A DNA stretch of 64,000 nt from the NCBI GenBank assembly GCA_945901155.1, contig CAMDKO010000002.1, positions 1 through 64,000 on the forward strand. The letters are read 5' to 3'. Shown here piece by piece: positions 1 through 8,415 of the stretch. Under the pieces are notes generated by a model that saw only the letters and a program-made list of their open reading frames with translations, was not told the origin of the DNA and did no database searches. Made by a program: the position numbers and the translations under genes. This stretch comes from Pedobacter schmidteae (lineage in GTDB: Bacteria > Bacteroidota > Bacteroidia > Sphingobacteriales > Sphingobacteriaceae). Positions within the stretch are counted from its first letter, which is position 1. Every line of letters begins with the position of its first letter.

Positions 1-1884
1 GACTGGAATTTATCCAGATCACGATACTGGGGCACTCCTTTGCCAATCTGGCGTACCGAAGATGGTGCAGAAGAAAAATGTATCGGATCAGTCAATGAAT
101 TGAGTGCAGAGATCAAGAAATCTGCAGAGGCTGGCTTTATGGATCCTGCGTTTGTGATTAATGATATGCATCGCCCTTTTGTGGATGATGTGGTGCTGCT
201 TTCTTTATCCGGCAAAAAAATGTTTCGTGAACCCGACCTCATTGATGTTTGGTTCGATTCAGGTGCTATGCCTTATGCGCAATGGGGCCTTCCGCCAACA
301 GAACAAGGGAAAAACGGAAACATCAGTGCGAAAGATTTTTTAGATTATTGGAACACACATTCAGGATCTGATTCGGAAACTGGATCAATATATCCTGCCG
401 ATTTCATTGCCGAAGGAGTAGATCAAACTCGCGGATGGTTTTTTACTCTGCATGCCATCGGTGTGATGCTCAATGATAGCGTTTCCTTTAAAAATGTAGT
501 TTCAAACGGACTGGTATTAGACAAAAGCGGCAATAAAATGTCGAAACGTTTGGGCAATGCAGTTGATCCATTTGAAACCATTGAAAAATACGGCGCAGAT
601 CCTACACGTTGGTACATGATCAGCAATGCATCGCCATGGGATAATTTAAAATTCAATATCGAAGGAATTGATGAGGTACGCCGCAAGTTCTTCGGAACAT
701 TGCATAATACCTATGCATTTTTCGTGCTTTATGCAAATATAGACGGCTTTAGTTATCAGGAAGAGAATGTTAAAGACCGCCCAGAGATTGATCGCTGGAT
801 TATTTCATTATTAAATTCATTAAGTCTGGAAGTGGATAAACACTACGCCGACTTTGAACCAACCCGCGCCACTCGTGCTATCCAGAACTTTGTAGATGAG
901 CACCTGAGCAACTGGTATGTTCGCTTATGCCGTCGCCGTTTCTGGAAAGGTGAATATTCTGAAGATAAGATCTCAGCTTACCAGACACTTTACACGTGCT
1001 TGAATACCATTGCAAAACTTATGTCACCGGTTGCGCCATTTTTCAGTGATCGTTTATTCATTGACCTGAACAATGCTACAGGTAAAGAACAAGCACTTTC
1101 TGTACACTTGGCCAATTTTCCGGAATACAATGAAGGCTTGGTAGACAAAGCCCTGGAAGAACGCATGGGGCTTGCTCAGGATATTTCTTCACTGATCCTT
1201 TCGTTGCGAAAAAAAGTTGGTATTAATGTAAGACAGCCATTAGGTAAAGCACTTATACCAGTTTTGGATAAAACTTTTAAAGCAAGGGTTGAAAAAATAA
1301 AAGATCTGATCCTATCAGAAACAAACATTAAAGATATTGAGTACATTACAGATACGTCTGGTATTATCAGCAAAAAAATAAAGCCAAACTTTAAAGCTTT
1401 AGGACCGAAAGTAGGCAAGGATATGAAAATTGTGGCAGAAGCTTTGAACACCTTAACCCAACAGGAAATTAGCCGGTTTGAAAACGAGGGTAAAATAGAG
1501 TTACGCGGCACTGCTTATCAGGTTCTTGTTGAAGATGTAGAAATATTAGCTGAGGATGTTCCAGGATGGCAGGTTGCAAATCTTGGAGCCTTAACTGTAG
1601 CATTGGATATTACTATTACCGAAGATTTAAAGCAGGAGGGTATTTCAAGAGAGCTGGTTAACCGCATCCAGAATATGCGAAAAGATCAGGGTTTTGAGGT
1701 TACTGATAAAATTAGGGTACAGGTTAAAGACCATCCGTATATTTCGGAAGCCCTCAAAAATAATTTATCATATATTTGCGCCGAAATCCTGGCCAACTCT
1801 TTAGAGCTTGTAAATGAGCTGAATGAAGGAGAATTGGTAAGTATTGATGAGCATAATTTAATGATACTAATAATTAAAGGATAG
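1..1884 (+). CDS. ileS: Isoleucyl-tRNA synthetase, 3' part (5' end outside window)
   Basis: Cytoplasmic class I aminoacyl-tRNA synthetase that charges tRNA-Ile; about the last 627 codons are visible. The frame is open from base 1 (SRSRYWGTPLPIW), so the TTG at 40 is internal and not the start. The catalytic block WFDSGAMPYAQWG is followed by the KMSKR loop at bases 535-549, then the helical anticodon-binding domain (NWYVRLCRRRFW). The C-terminal block KPNFKALGPKVGK is typical, as I recall, of the longer IleS2-like type, with no C-terminal CxxC zinc finger; that subtype call is inference. The next gene starts 2 nt after the stop, consistent with an ileS-traR/dksA-lspA operon. Confidence 0.97.
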   Translation, partial: DWNLSRSRYWGTPLPIWRTEDGAEEKCIGSVNELSAEIKKSAEAGFMDPAFVINDMHRPFVDDVVLLSLSGKKMFREPDLIDVWFDSGAMPYAQWGLPPTEQGKNGNISAKDFLDYWNTHSGSDSETGSIYPADFIAEGVDQTRGWFFTLHAIGVMLNDSVSFKNVVSNGLVLDKSGNKMSKRLGNAVDPFETIEKYGADPTRWYMISNASPWDNLKFNIEGIDEVRRKFFGTLHNTYAFFVLYANIDGFSYQEENVKDRPEIDRWIISLLNSLSLEVDKHYADFEPTRATRAIQNFVDEHLSNWYVRLCRRRFWKGEYSEDKISAYQTLYTCLNTIAKLMSPVAPFFSDRLFIDLNNATGKEQALSVHLANFPEYNEGLVDKALEERMGLAQDISSLILSLRKKVGINVRQPLGKALIPVLDKTFKARVEKIKDLILSETNIKDIEYITDTSGIISKKIKPNFKALGPKVGKDMKIVAEALNTLTQQEISRFENEGKIELRGTAYQVLVEDVEILAEDVPGWQVANLGALTVALDITITEDLKQEGISRELVNRIQNMRKDQGFEVTDKIRVQVKDHPYISEALKNNLSYICAEILANSLELVNELNEGELVSIDEHNLMILIIKG

Positions 1885-1886
1885 AA

Positions 1887-2270
1887 ATGGATAAGAACGT
1901 GAAAACAAGATATTCCGATGCAGAATTGCAGGAATTCAAAAGCCTTATTACCGATAAATTACGTAGTTCAAGAGAAGAATTAGCTGCTTTAAGCCAATCA
2001 TTAAGTAACCCAAATATGAACGGAACTGATGATACCGCAGGCACTTACAAGACTCTTGAGGATGGATCAGCTACCCTTGAAAAGGAATCAATCAATCAGC
2101 TGGCTGCTCGTCAGCGCAAATTCATAGATAACCTAGAGAATGCCTTGGTGCGTATTGAAAATAAGACCTACGGTATCTGCAGAGAAACCGGAAAATTAAT
2201 ACCTAAAGAACGTTTGCGTGCAGTTCCTCATGCAACTCTAAGTATGGAAGCTAAACTGAAGCAGGCCTAA
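1887..2270 (+). CDS. TraR/DksA-family protein with degenerate zinc finger
   Basis: A 127-residue protein of the DksA/TraR family, which binds the RNA polymerase secondary channel. Residues 10-90 are helical and charged, followed by the family's C-terminal block YGICRETGKLIPKERLRAVP. Of the four zinc-ligand positions only C98 remains; alignment to the canonical CxxC...CxxC puts T101, S119 and A122 at the others, so zinc binding is unlikely. The acidic coiled-coil tip (DD at 48-49) is only suggestive. It lies between ileS and lspA and its stop directly abuts the lspA start, so it is almost certainly co-transcribed. A general stress or ppGpp-type regulatory role is family inference only. Confidence 0.88.
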   Translation: MDKNVKTRYSDAELQEFKSLITDKLRSSREELAALSQSLSNPNMNGTDDTAGTYKTLEDGSATLEKESINQLAARQRKFIDNLENALVRIENKTYGICRETGKLIPKERLRAVPHATLSMEAKLKQA

Positions 2271-2921
2271 ATGAAAGCTTATACTAAGCCCTTTTTTGCG
2301 ATTTTCTTCATATTAGTTGCTGACCAGGTTTTAAAATTCTGGATCAAGCTGAACATGTCTTTAGGGCAGGAGTATAAGATCATTGGCGACTGGGCCATCA
2401 TTCATTTCACTGAAAACAATGGAATGGCATTCGGCATGGAGTTTGGCGGCGAAACCGGCAAACTTGTATTAACCTTATTCCGAATTGTGGCTGTGTTAGG
2501 AATAGGATACGGATTGGTATATATGATTAAACATAAATACCACCGCGGACTGATCATGAATTTATCACTCATCTTTGCTGGAGCAATGGGAAATATCATC
2601 GATTCAACTTTTTATGGAGTACTATTTAGCGAAAGTTCTTATTATGAACCCGCAAAATTATTTCCTGTTGAAGGCGGATATTCCAGTCTGTTCCATGGTA
2701 AAGTAGTTGACATGTTCTATGTTCCAATAATACAAGGGGCATACCCTTCATGGTTTCCATTTTGGGGCGGACAAGAGCTCGTTTTTTTCAGACCCGTATT
2801 TAACCTAGCCGACTCTGCAATATCCATTGGAGTGATTATGATTTTATTGTATCAAAAAAGATATTTCAAAGAAGAGAAAGAAGAGGTAGTATACACTCAT
2901 AGTGAAGTTGTTGAAGAATAG
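2271..2921 (+). CDS. lspA: Lipoprotein signal peptidase (signal peptidase II)
   Basis: Inner-membrane aspartyl protease that cleaves prolipoproteins after diacylglyceryl transfer. Family blocks appear in order: NNGMAFG, GNIIDSTFYG, VVDMFYVP and FNLADSAISIG, with the catalytic Asp pair expected in VVDM and NLAD. Four hydrophobic segments are visible. At 216 residues it is longer than the usual 150-170; the extra length is mostly a loop between GNIID and VVDM (ESSYYEPAKLFPVEGGYSS) and another before FNLAD. I recall similar loops in other Bacteroidota LspA. The start ATG directly follows the preceding TAA. Substrates in this window would include GldB, GldK and PorW. Confidence 0.96.
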   Translation: MKAYTKPFFAIFFILVADQVLKFWIKLNMSLGQEYKIIGDWAIIHFTENNGMAFGMEFGGETGKLVLTLFRIVAVLGIGYGLVYMIKHKYHRGLIMNLSLIFAGAMGNIIDSTFYGVLFSESSYYEPAKLFPVEGGYSSLFHGKVVDMFYVPIIQGAYPSWFPFWGGQELVFFRPVFNLADSAISIGVIMILLYQKRYFKEEKEEVVYTHSEVVEE

Positions 2922-2926
2922 AAATT

Positions 2927-3141
2927 GAGGTAGGAGGTATGAGGTAGGAGGACTGAGGTCTGAGGTCTGACTAGCGTACCTGAAATGTGTTGTCTGTTGT
3001 CTGTTGTCTGTTGTCTGTTGTCTGACAAACGAAATCTGTTAACTGTTAACTGAAATATGTTGTCTGTTGTCTGAAAAACGAAATCTGTTAACTGATAACT
3101 GACAACTGATAACTGACAACTGATAACTGACAACAGATAAC
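2927..3141. repeat. Composite heptamer-periodic intergenic repeat tract
   Basis: Begins 5 nt after the lspA stop. Successive blocks all keep a 7-nt period: six GAGGNNN-type units (2927-2968), five exact TGTTGTC units (2988-3022), a further two (3058-3071), and six alternating TGATAAC/TGACAAC units (3093-3134). A roughly 37-bp segment starting at 3009 recurs imperfectly 49 bp downstream at 3058. TGTTGTC and TGACAAC arrays are near reverse complements (GTTGTC against GACAAC), so the tract could fold into a long hairpin. An open frame across it on the minus strand is a by-product of the repeat. Confidence 0.9.
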
Positions 3142-3149
3142 CGAATAAA

Positions 3150-4208
3150 ATGCATTCAAACCAAAAAGAGCCCAGGAATGTTGTTCCCTCCAAAAAGAAG
3201 CAGCATTATACCATAAGACCTGAGCTTCGTGATTATCTTTTAAAATTCGACCGTGAGGTAAAGCTTCCGGTACAGTATTCAGACCTGATGCGTTTTAACC
3301 TGAAAACTCCATTAAGAGATAAAGAAGGTTGCGATACGCTTTGGTATACCGTATATTATGATGAAAGTGAGATGAAGGAACTTTTTCCGAATCTGACTTA
3401 CATCTATGCGCTGATGAATACCGATGGTGATACCGCGGTTATGGAACACCTTTCGGTAGCGCGTATCGACTATTGCACCTTTGCCAATACCAAGCCATTT
3501 CGGGTTCGCATCATCAACCGGCTGAATGATAATTATGATCATTTTTACGTGAAAGTGGCCGATGCTTCGCGGGTTTACGGTCTAGAGCTGGAGCATATTC
3601 TGTCACCCAACAGGATCAGTTATTTAACGGATGGCAATACCCTGATCGAAGAACATATTCCCGGTTTACCTGGTGATGAATTTATCAGCAGACGGTTAGG
3701 CACTAACAAATTTAATCAGATTCGAATTTGTAAGGAGTTTGTGAAGTTCAATGAACGCTGTTTCGTTAGGCTACTTGGAGATATGCGCTCTTATAATTTT
3801 GTTGTAGATATCACTCCAGATATTGAAGGAAATCAATACCGATTTCGGGCCATCGACTTCGATCAGCAATCGTATGAAGGCCGACTGAAAATGTATCTGC
3901 CACATTATTTCAAAGAGAACCTGGCTCTGGTTCAGCTTGGAATGCAGCATATGGACTTAACCACCATGAGGCAGTACCAAGAAGAAGAAAGAAGCCTGAT
4001 CGCAAACCGTTTTCGTACAGGGCATTACCGCATTGAAGAACTTTTTAGAGTAATGGACATTGATACCATTGCACCGGATGAAAAAGTCAGGCAATTAGGT
4101 AAAGAACTTTCTTCTTATCATAAAAATCCGGCATTTAAAACTTGTACCACCATGGGGCAGCTGGTATTTGAATGCCTGAGCCAGATCGTTGGAAAACGAC
4201 AGGGGTAA
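3150..4208 (+). CDS. Uncharacterised protein with protein-kinase-like fold signatures
   Basis: A 352-residue cytoplasmic-looking protein without signal peptide or membrane segment; I do not recognise a named family. Landmarks in kinase order are visible: a beta-strand lysine (FYVKVAD, K135) followed by acidic residues (ELE, 146-148), a hinge-like EEHIPG (167-172), a catalytic-loop-like GDMRSYN (D211, N216), and IDFD (D236, D238) where DFG is expected. This resembles aminoglycoside-phosphotransferase or CotH/HipA-like kinases, but a glycine-rich loop is not obvious. It stands alone between two repeat regions with no clear operon partner. Function unknown; kinase-like fold is inference from motif order. 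Confidence 0.8.
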   Translation: MHSNQKEPRNVVPSKKKQHYTIRPELRDYLLKFDREVKLPVQYSDLMRFNLKTPLRDKEGCDTLWYTVYYDESEMKELFPNLTYIYALMNTDGDTAVMEHLSVARIDYCTFANTKPFRVRIINRLNDNYDHFYVKVADASRVYGLELEHILSPNRISYLTDGNTLIEEHIPGLPGDEFISRRLGTNKFNQIRICKEFVKFNERCFVRLLGDMRSYNFVVDITPDIEGNQYRFRAIDFDQQSYEGRLKMYLPHYFKENLALVQLGMQHMDLTTMRQYQEEERSLIANRFRTGHYRIEELFRVMDIDTIAPDEKVRQLGKELSSYHKNPAFKTCTTMGQLVFECLSQIVGKRQG

Positions 4209-4233
4209 AAATGTAGGGATTTTAATGTAATAT

Positions 4234-4542
4234 TAAAAACCACCCCCTTTTATTCCCCCGCTCCAATGGAGTCCTTTGGACCTGCGGTGGACACTGGTCG
4301 GCTAAGAAAATTTTGCTATAAACTAACCTGCAATTTCCTTATCCGTCATACAACCGCGTCTCTGCGTCTTTGCGAGAAAATCTTTAAATACAATGACAGA
4401 ATCCCATGAAATTAAAATAGAAGAGCTCGCAAAGACGCCAAGACGCAAAGGGTTATAGATTATAATTATGAGTAACTCCATTATTAATCACATTCTGGCA
4501 AGCGAACCGATATCCTTTAAGCGCTGCGAGGGGTGGTTTTTA
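4234..4542. repeat. Inverted-repeat intergenic element (MITE-like), about 309 bp
   Basis: Perfect 13-bp terminal inverted repeats TAAAAACCACCCC (4234-4246) and its complement (4530-4542) bound the element. Inside is a second inverted pair, GCGTCTTTGCGAG (4364-4376) and CTCGCAAAGACGC (4426-4438); its arms extend outward to roughly 24 bp with few mismatches. There is no coding capacity and I see no clear target-site duplication. It fills most of the 438-bp gap between the convergent kinase-like gene and pyc. It may be a non-autonomous mobile element or a REP-type structural repeat. Confidence 0.65.
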
Positions 4543-4562
4543 GCTGCTTTCAAGAGCCCGCT

Positions 4563-4585
4563 AGCGCACGCGTGTCGCGTGTGCT
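4563..4585. other. GC-rich hairpin in pyc 3' flank
   Basis: Stem AGCGCACGCG / CGCGTGTGCT with a 3-nt loop (TGT) and one imperfect pair, unusually GC-rich for this genome. It lies 62 nt past the pyc stop on the minus strand but lacks a following T-run, so it is a weak terminator candidate or part of the adjacent repeat region. Confidence 0.5.
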
Positions 4586-4646
4586 GCTTTCTTTAAACAA
4601 ATCATTCAGTCCGATTTCGAATATTTTTTTGAAACTTTTATACTCA

Positions 4647-7600
4647 CTATCTAAACTCCAGTACCAGATCATCTGTATTAACCAATGTTCCCGGAAATAA
4701 TATAATATCACCTACAATACCATCCGCACTCGCAGCAATATTGGTTTCCATTTTCATGGCTTCAACCATAAACAATGGCTGATTTTTTTTCACTTCATCG
4801 CCCTGCTTGACAAAAACCTTTGAAAGCATGCCCTGCAAAGGAGAGCCAATATGATGCGCACTTGCCTTATCGGCCTTACGATTTTCTTGACGGGTTACTT
4901 TGATAGACCTATCCTGAACCTCAATATTACGGGTCTGTCCATTCAGCTTAAAGAAAGCAGTTCGCATACCTTTATCATCAGCAGGCCCCATAGACTGAAG
5001 CCTAACCAGTAATGTTTTACCGGGAGCGATCTCAATGGTGGTTTCCTCACCCTGTTTCATACCAAAAAAGAAATATTTGGTTGGGACCACATCAACATCT
5101 CCATATTTACGGAACATATGCAGATAATCCTCTGTCACCTTTGGATAAAACTTATATGATAAGTAAGTTGTATAAGGAAGATCATCACCGAACTGTTTCT
5201 TAAAATCCTTGAAGTCCTGATCCAGATCAAGCGCTGGCAAACTCTTACCGGCACGTTCAGTCATGGCAGTTTTACCTTTCAATACTATCCGCTGAAGCTC
5301 TTGGGGGAACCCTCCTTCTGGCTGACCTATCTCACCCATAAAATAAGAAACTACCGATTCCGGGAAAGAGATATGATCGCCTTTGGTAAATATATCCTCC
5401 TTGCTTATGTTGTTTGCTACCATATACTGGGCCATATCGCCAACAACTTTTGAACTAGGAGTTACCTTTACGATATCTCCAAACATCTCATTCACATCAG
5501 CATAGCGTTCTTTTATCTCTTCAAACTTATCTCCAAGCCCAAGTGCGATCGCCTGCGGCTTAAGGTTTGAATACTGTCCACCAGGTATTTCATGCTGAAA
5601 AACTTCTGCAGAACTTGATTTCATGCCTGACTCAAAAGGATGATAATAATCACGAACCGTTTCCCAATAATTGCTAAACTGATTAAGTGATTTTACATTA
5701 TATGGATTCTCACGTTCATGAAAACGCATCATCTCCACTATAGAATTAAAATTCGGCTGAGAAGTCATTCCCGACATGGAACCCAGCGCGCAATCAATCA
5801 CATCCACACCAGCTTCAATAGCCATGAGGTAAGTTGCCGACTGAAGGGAGGAAGTATCATGAGTATGAAGATGTATAGGAATCTTTACAGTGTCTTTTAA
5901 TGCTTCAATCAGCAATTTGGCTGCATGGGGTTTTAAAAGTCCTGACATGTCCTTAACGCCTAAAATATGAGATCCTGCATTTTCAAGATCTTTTGCCATG
6001 CGCAAGTAATAATCAAGATTATATTTAGTTCGCTTTGGATCGAGAATATCGCCGGTATAACATAAAGAACCCTCGGCAATTCCTTCGGTTTTACGCACCA
6101 TATCAATACATGGGGCTATATTTTCCATCCAGTTTAATGAGTCAAAAATGCGGAATACGTCCACACCATTCTCCCAGCTCTTTTGAACAAATGACTCAAC
6201 CAGATTATCGGGATAGGCAGAATATCCAACTCCATTACACCCTCTTATCAGCATCTGAATAAGAATATTAGGCATGGCAGCCCTTAATTTCTGTAATCTA
6301 ACCCATGGATCTTCATGCAGAAACCTTAAACAAACGTCAAATGTAGCACCACCCCATGCCTCCATACTGAATGTTTGAGGATGATCTTTGGCATAAGCTT
6401 CAGCAACCTTAAGCATATCATAAGTACGCATGCGTGTAGCCAGCAATGATTGGTGGCCATCCCTAAACGTGGTATCAGTATAATAAATCTTCTTTTCATT
6501 CTTTAACCAGGTACAAAAGGCCTCTGCACCCATATCATTCAGCATATCCTTTGTTCCTCTAGGATAGCTAGATGTATGGTCAAACTCGGGTACAATGGGT
6601 TTCTCAAGTCGAATTTCAGGATCAAAGTTCTTAACATCCGGATTTCCATTCAATGAAATATCACCAAGAAATGATAAAACACGAGTACCACGATCCAAAC
6701 CTTTTGTGATAGCAAATAACTCAGGATACTCCTGTATAAAATTAACTGTAGCTTTTCCTTCAACAAAAACAGGATGATTAATAAGATTCTCCAGAAACTG
6801 AATATTATTTTTTACCCCTCTAATCCTGAACTCACGTAAGGCGCGATTCATCTTACGTGCCGCATCGAGTAAAGTTGCCCCCTGAGTACTAACCTTCACA
6901 AGCATGGAGTCGAAAAACGGGCTGATCTTCATTCCCGGATAAGTACTTCCCTCATCCAGACGCACACCAAATCCGGTAGCATTTCTATAGGTAATTAATG
7001 TGCCATAATCAGGCTTAAAGTCATTGGATGGATCTTCGGTGGTTATTCTGCATTGCATGGCAAAACCATTTTTCATCACCTTCGACTGATCAGAAAGGCC
7101 AATTTCAGGGTCAGAAAGCTTGTACCCATCAGCAATATAGATTTGAGTTTTTATGAGGTCAATTCCAGTTATCATTTCTGTAACCGTATGTTCAACCTGA
7201 ATTCTAGGATTAACTTCTATAAAATAAATGCGCTCATCAGAATCAACCAGGAACTCCACAGTACCAACATTATTATAATTAACAGCTTTTGCAATGCTAA
7301 CCGCATAATGATATAGTTTTTCGCGAGTCTGATCTTTCAAATTAAGAGAAGGTGCAACTTCCACTACCTTTTGAAAACGCCGCTGTACTGAACAATCGCG
7401 TTCATAAAGGTGCATCACCTGCTGATGATTATCCGCTACAATCTGTACCTCAATATGGCGCGGACGCTCAATGAATTTTTCAAGAAATACCGTATCGTCA
7501 CCAAATGCATTTTTAGCCTCACTCTTGGCTTCAGGAAATACTTTTCTAAGCTCTTCATCGGTTCTAACCACGCGCATACCACGACCACCACCACCCGAAG

Positions 7601-8084
7601 CAGCCTTTAATATCATGGGGAAACCAATTCTTTTTGCCTCAGAAAGTGCTATTTCAAGCGTATTAAGATCAGGTACATTGCTTTCTATAATAGGAATCTG
7701 AGCTTGTTTTGCGACTGTTTTTGCTTGAATCTTATCTCCCAACGCAATCATAACGTCAGGTCTGGGACCGATAAATACGATGCCATTCTCGGCACATTGA
7801 CGTGCGAATTCCGGATTTTCAGATAAAAAGCCATATCCAGGATGAATAGCGTCTGCTTTGCAGTATTTAGCCATTTTTATGATGGCATGAATATCAAGAT
7901 ATGGCTTTAAAGGGTTATTATCCTCACCAATCTGATAGGCCTCATCGGCCTTATAACGGTGAAGTGAATAACGATCTTCGTAGGTATAAATTGCTGCTGT
8001 CCGGATATTCAGCTCATTACACGCTCGGCTAATTCTGATCGCAATCTCCCCTCTGTTTGCGATCAGTATTTTCTTAATATTCAT
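4647..8084 (-). CDS. pyc: Pyruvate carboxylase
   Basis: Biotin-dependent anaplerotic enzyme converting pyruvate, bicarbonate and ATP to oxaloacetate. The 1145-residue chain has the full single-polypeptide order: N-terminal biotin carboxylase (KILIANRGEIAIRI, glycine-rich KAASGGGGRGM, EVNPRIQVEHTVTE), central carboxyltransferase of the HMGL-like TIM barrel (DTTFRDGHQSLLATR, metal-site HLHTHDT), and a C-terminal biotinyl domain with the biotinylated lysine in EAMKMET. I chose the ATG at 8084; an in-frame TTG four codons upstream is possible but the family begins at MxIKKILIANRG. It is monocistronic, followed by a hairpin and an inverted-repeat element. Confidence 0.98.
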   Translation of the reverse strand: MNIKKILIANRGEIAIRISRACNELNIRTAAIYTYEDRYSLHRYKADEAYQIGEDNNPLKPYLDIHAIIKMAKYCKADAIHPGYGFLSENPEFARQCAENGIVFIGPRPDVMIALGDKIQAKTVAKQAQIPIIESNVPDLNTLEIALSEAKRIGFPMILKAASGGGGRGMRVVRTDEELRKVFPEAKSEAKNAFGDDTVFLEKFIERPRHIEVQIVADNHQQVMHLYERDCSVQRRFQKVVEVAPSLNLKDQTREKLYHYAVSIAKAVNYNNVGTVEFLVDSDERIYFIEVNPRIQVEHTVTEMITGIDLIKTQIYIADGYKLSDPEIGLSDQSKVMKNGFAMQCRITTEDPSNDFKPDYGTLITYRNATGFGVRLDEGSTYPGMKISPFFDSMLVKVSTQGATLLDAARKMNRALREFRIRGVKNNIQFLENLINHPVFVEGKATVNFIQEYPELFAITKGLDRGTRVLSFLGDISLNGNPDVKNFDPEIRLEKPIVPEFDHTSSYPRGTKDMLNDMGAEAFCTWLKNEKKIYYTDTTFRDGHQSLLATRMRTYDMLKVAEAYAKDHPQTFSMEAWGGATFDVCLRFLHEDPWVRLQKLRAAMPNILIQMLIRGCNGVGYSAYPDNLVESFVQKSWENGVDVFRIFDSLNWMENIAPCIDMVRKTEGIAEGSLCYTGDILDPKRTKYNLDYYLRMAKDLENAGSHILGVKDMSGLLKPHAAKLLIEALKDTVKIPIHLHTHDTSSLQSATYLMAIEAGVDVIDCALGSMSGMTSQPNFNSIVEMMRFHERENPYNVKSLNQFSNYWETVRDYYHPFESGMKSSSAEVFQHEIPGGQYSNLKPQAIALGLGDKFEEIKERYADVNEMFGDIVKVTPSSKVVGDMAQYMVANNISKEDIFTKGDHISFPESVVSYFMGEIGQPEGGFPQELQRIVLKGKTAMTERAGKSLPALDLDQDFKDFKKQFGDDLPYTTYLSYKFYPKVTEDYLHMFRKYGDVDVVPTKYFFFGMKQGEETTIEIAPGKTLLVRLQSMGPADDKGMRTAFFKLNGQTRNIEVQDRSIKVTRQENRKADKASAHHIGSPLQGMLSKVFVKQGDEVKKNQPLFMVEAMKMETNIAASADGIVGDIILFPGTLVNTDDLVLEFR

Positions 8085-8415
8085 AACTCTAAACAATTAA
8101 TTTCTAAGATAGAAAAATATATACCAAAATACGATTCGGTTCAAAATCTATTTAAAATCACTATATAAAGCAATAATCGACCATGAGATTTAGAAAAAAT
8201 AAAGAATTGGAAATAATAATGTGCTGAAATTCAGAAACGCAAAATTAAAATGTGCAGATTATATTATTTACCCAATGGATGAAAATTGTAACTTCTAAAA
8301 TGAAAAAAATATGCAACAACAACCTGACCTAACCAAATATGATAGCAGAAATTGAAAAATCAATTCTCTTTTTATTATTATCCAGACCGTTATTCAGAAG
8401 ACAAACAGGATCAAA
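8085..8415. other. AT-rich intergenic region, pyc promoter side
   Basis: A 331-bp gap between pyc and the serS stop. It is strongly AT-rich with no plausible gene (the longest in-frame stretches with starts are under 20 codons), no strong hairpin and no repeat. It presumably contains the pyc promoter; TATCTTAG, one base from the TAnnTTTG -7 box, occurs on the minus strand about 20 nt upstream of the pyc ATG. Confidence 0.5.

Noticed and set aside
2988-3134. CRISPR-like array
   Set aside because: Units are 7-14 bp and contiguous, with no unique spacers of regular length and no cas genes nearby.
2897-3193. Open frame of 98 codons on the minus strand across the lspA 3' repeat
   Set aside because: Its sequence is a repetition of heptamers read in three frames (SVISCQLSVVSYQL-like); such frames arise from the repeat itself and have no start or family support.
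8085-8096. TTG start for pyc
   Set aside because: Adds only four residues not found in the family; the ATG at 8084 gives MNIKKILIANRG, the family N-terminus.
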